From Pycnococcus provasolii (Eukaryota; Chlorophyta; Pseudoscourfieldiophyceae; Pseudoscourfieldiales; Pycnococcaceae), in NCBI GenBank assembly GCA_938743325.2, contig OW568878.1, positions 434,001 through 498,000 of the forward strand: a DNA stretch of 64,000 bases, written 5' to 3'. This document shows positions 63,884 to 64,000 of this stretch, piece after piece. Position 1 is the stretch's first letter, and each line of letters opens with the position of its first letter. The position numbers and the translations under genes are program-made. The notes under the pieces were generated by a model. The model was given only the letters and a program-made list of their open reading frames with translations. It was not told the DNA's origin and searched no databases.

Positions 63884-64000
63884 CGACGACGTGATTGAGT
63901 GTTCAAAGGTAGTTAGGTGGATGACTACTATTGCTTATTTCGACCAGTCCTTATCCTCCTCCTTTTTGGAAGAAGAAGAATGACTATTTCTTAGACTATT
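63884..64000. other. Right end of the window
   Basis: This is the 3' flank of the membrane-protein gene. No feature was recognised beyond a GAAGAAGAAGAATG stretch near 63969. Confidence 0.5.

Overview
The window is nuclear DNA of a photosynthetic, probably flagellated green alga of prasinophyte grade. The reasons are: chloroplast-targeted proteins (NDC1-type quinone reductase, lumenal-type FKBP, HSP33), a channelrhodopsin, serine/proline-rich wall-type proteins as in chlorophytes, cilium-linked genes (TMEM237-like, soluble adenylyl cyclase-like), compact intron-poor genes with short GT-AG introns, and TGTAA (the green-algal polyadenylation signal) just downstream of most stop codons. The species cannot be named from the sequence alone.

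Layout. 1-16 kb: the 3' part of a soluble adenylyl cyclase-like gene, CTR9 of the PAF1 complex, a membrane-anchored leucine-rich-repeat protein with proline spacers, a channelrhodopsin with a receiver-like tail, a two-exon CS-domain protein and the two-exon ribosomal protein gene RPL11. 17-25 kb: one 7.9-kb open gene for a giant mosaic surface protein. 25-33 kb: the spliceosome core gene PRP8 with three short introns, two of them near-copies of each other (introner-like). 33-36 kb: a ubiquitin protease and a membrane-anchored methyltransferase-like protein.

36.3-45.4 kb: a nested mobile element. A pogo/Tigger-type DNA transposon (28-bp perfect terminal inverted repeats, TA target duplication, CENP-B/DDE transposase) is split by a Ty3/Gypsy-like retroelement of about 6.9 kb flanked by a 4-bp GCCA duplication. 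The upstream part of the retroelement carries a CTG minisatellite, telomere-like motifs and two perfect palindromes.

45.7-64 kb: a nucleotidyltransferase of the non-canonical poly(A) polymerase kind, a TMEM237-like protein, a lumenal FKBP, an NDC1-type quinone reductase, a doubtful two-exon gene, a secreted cyclophilin, an F-box/SNF2/RING ATPase, a TBC1D19-like protein, HSP33 and an unrecognised membrane protein.

The genes are mostly housekeeping and alternate in strand, with 3' ends often 50-330 bp apart; they do not form one pathway. The item of greatest interest is the channelrhodopsin at 11.7-13.3 kb. It keeps the retinal lysine, the helix-7 aspartate and the helix-3 cysteine, but lacks nearly all the acidic pore and counterion residues of the classic cation channels. 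This points to an anion-conducting or otherwise atypical channel.
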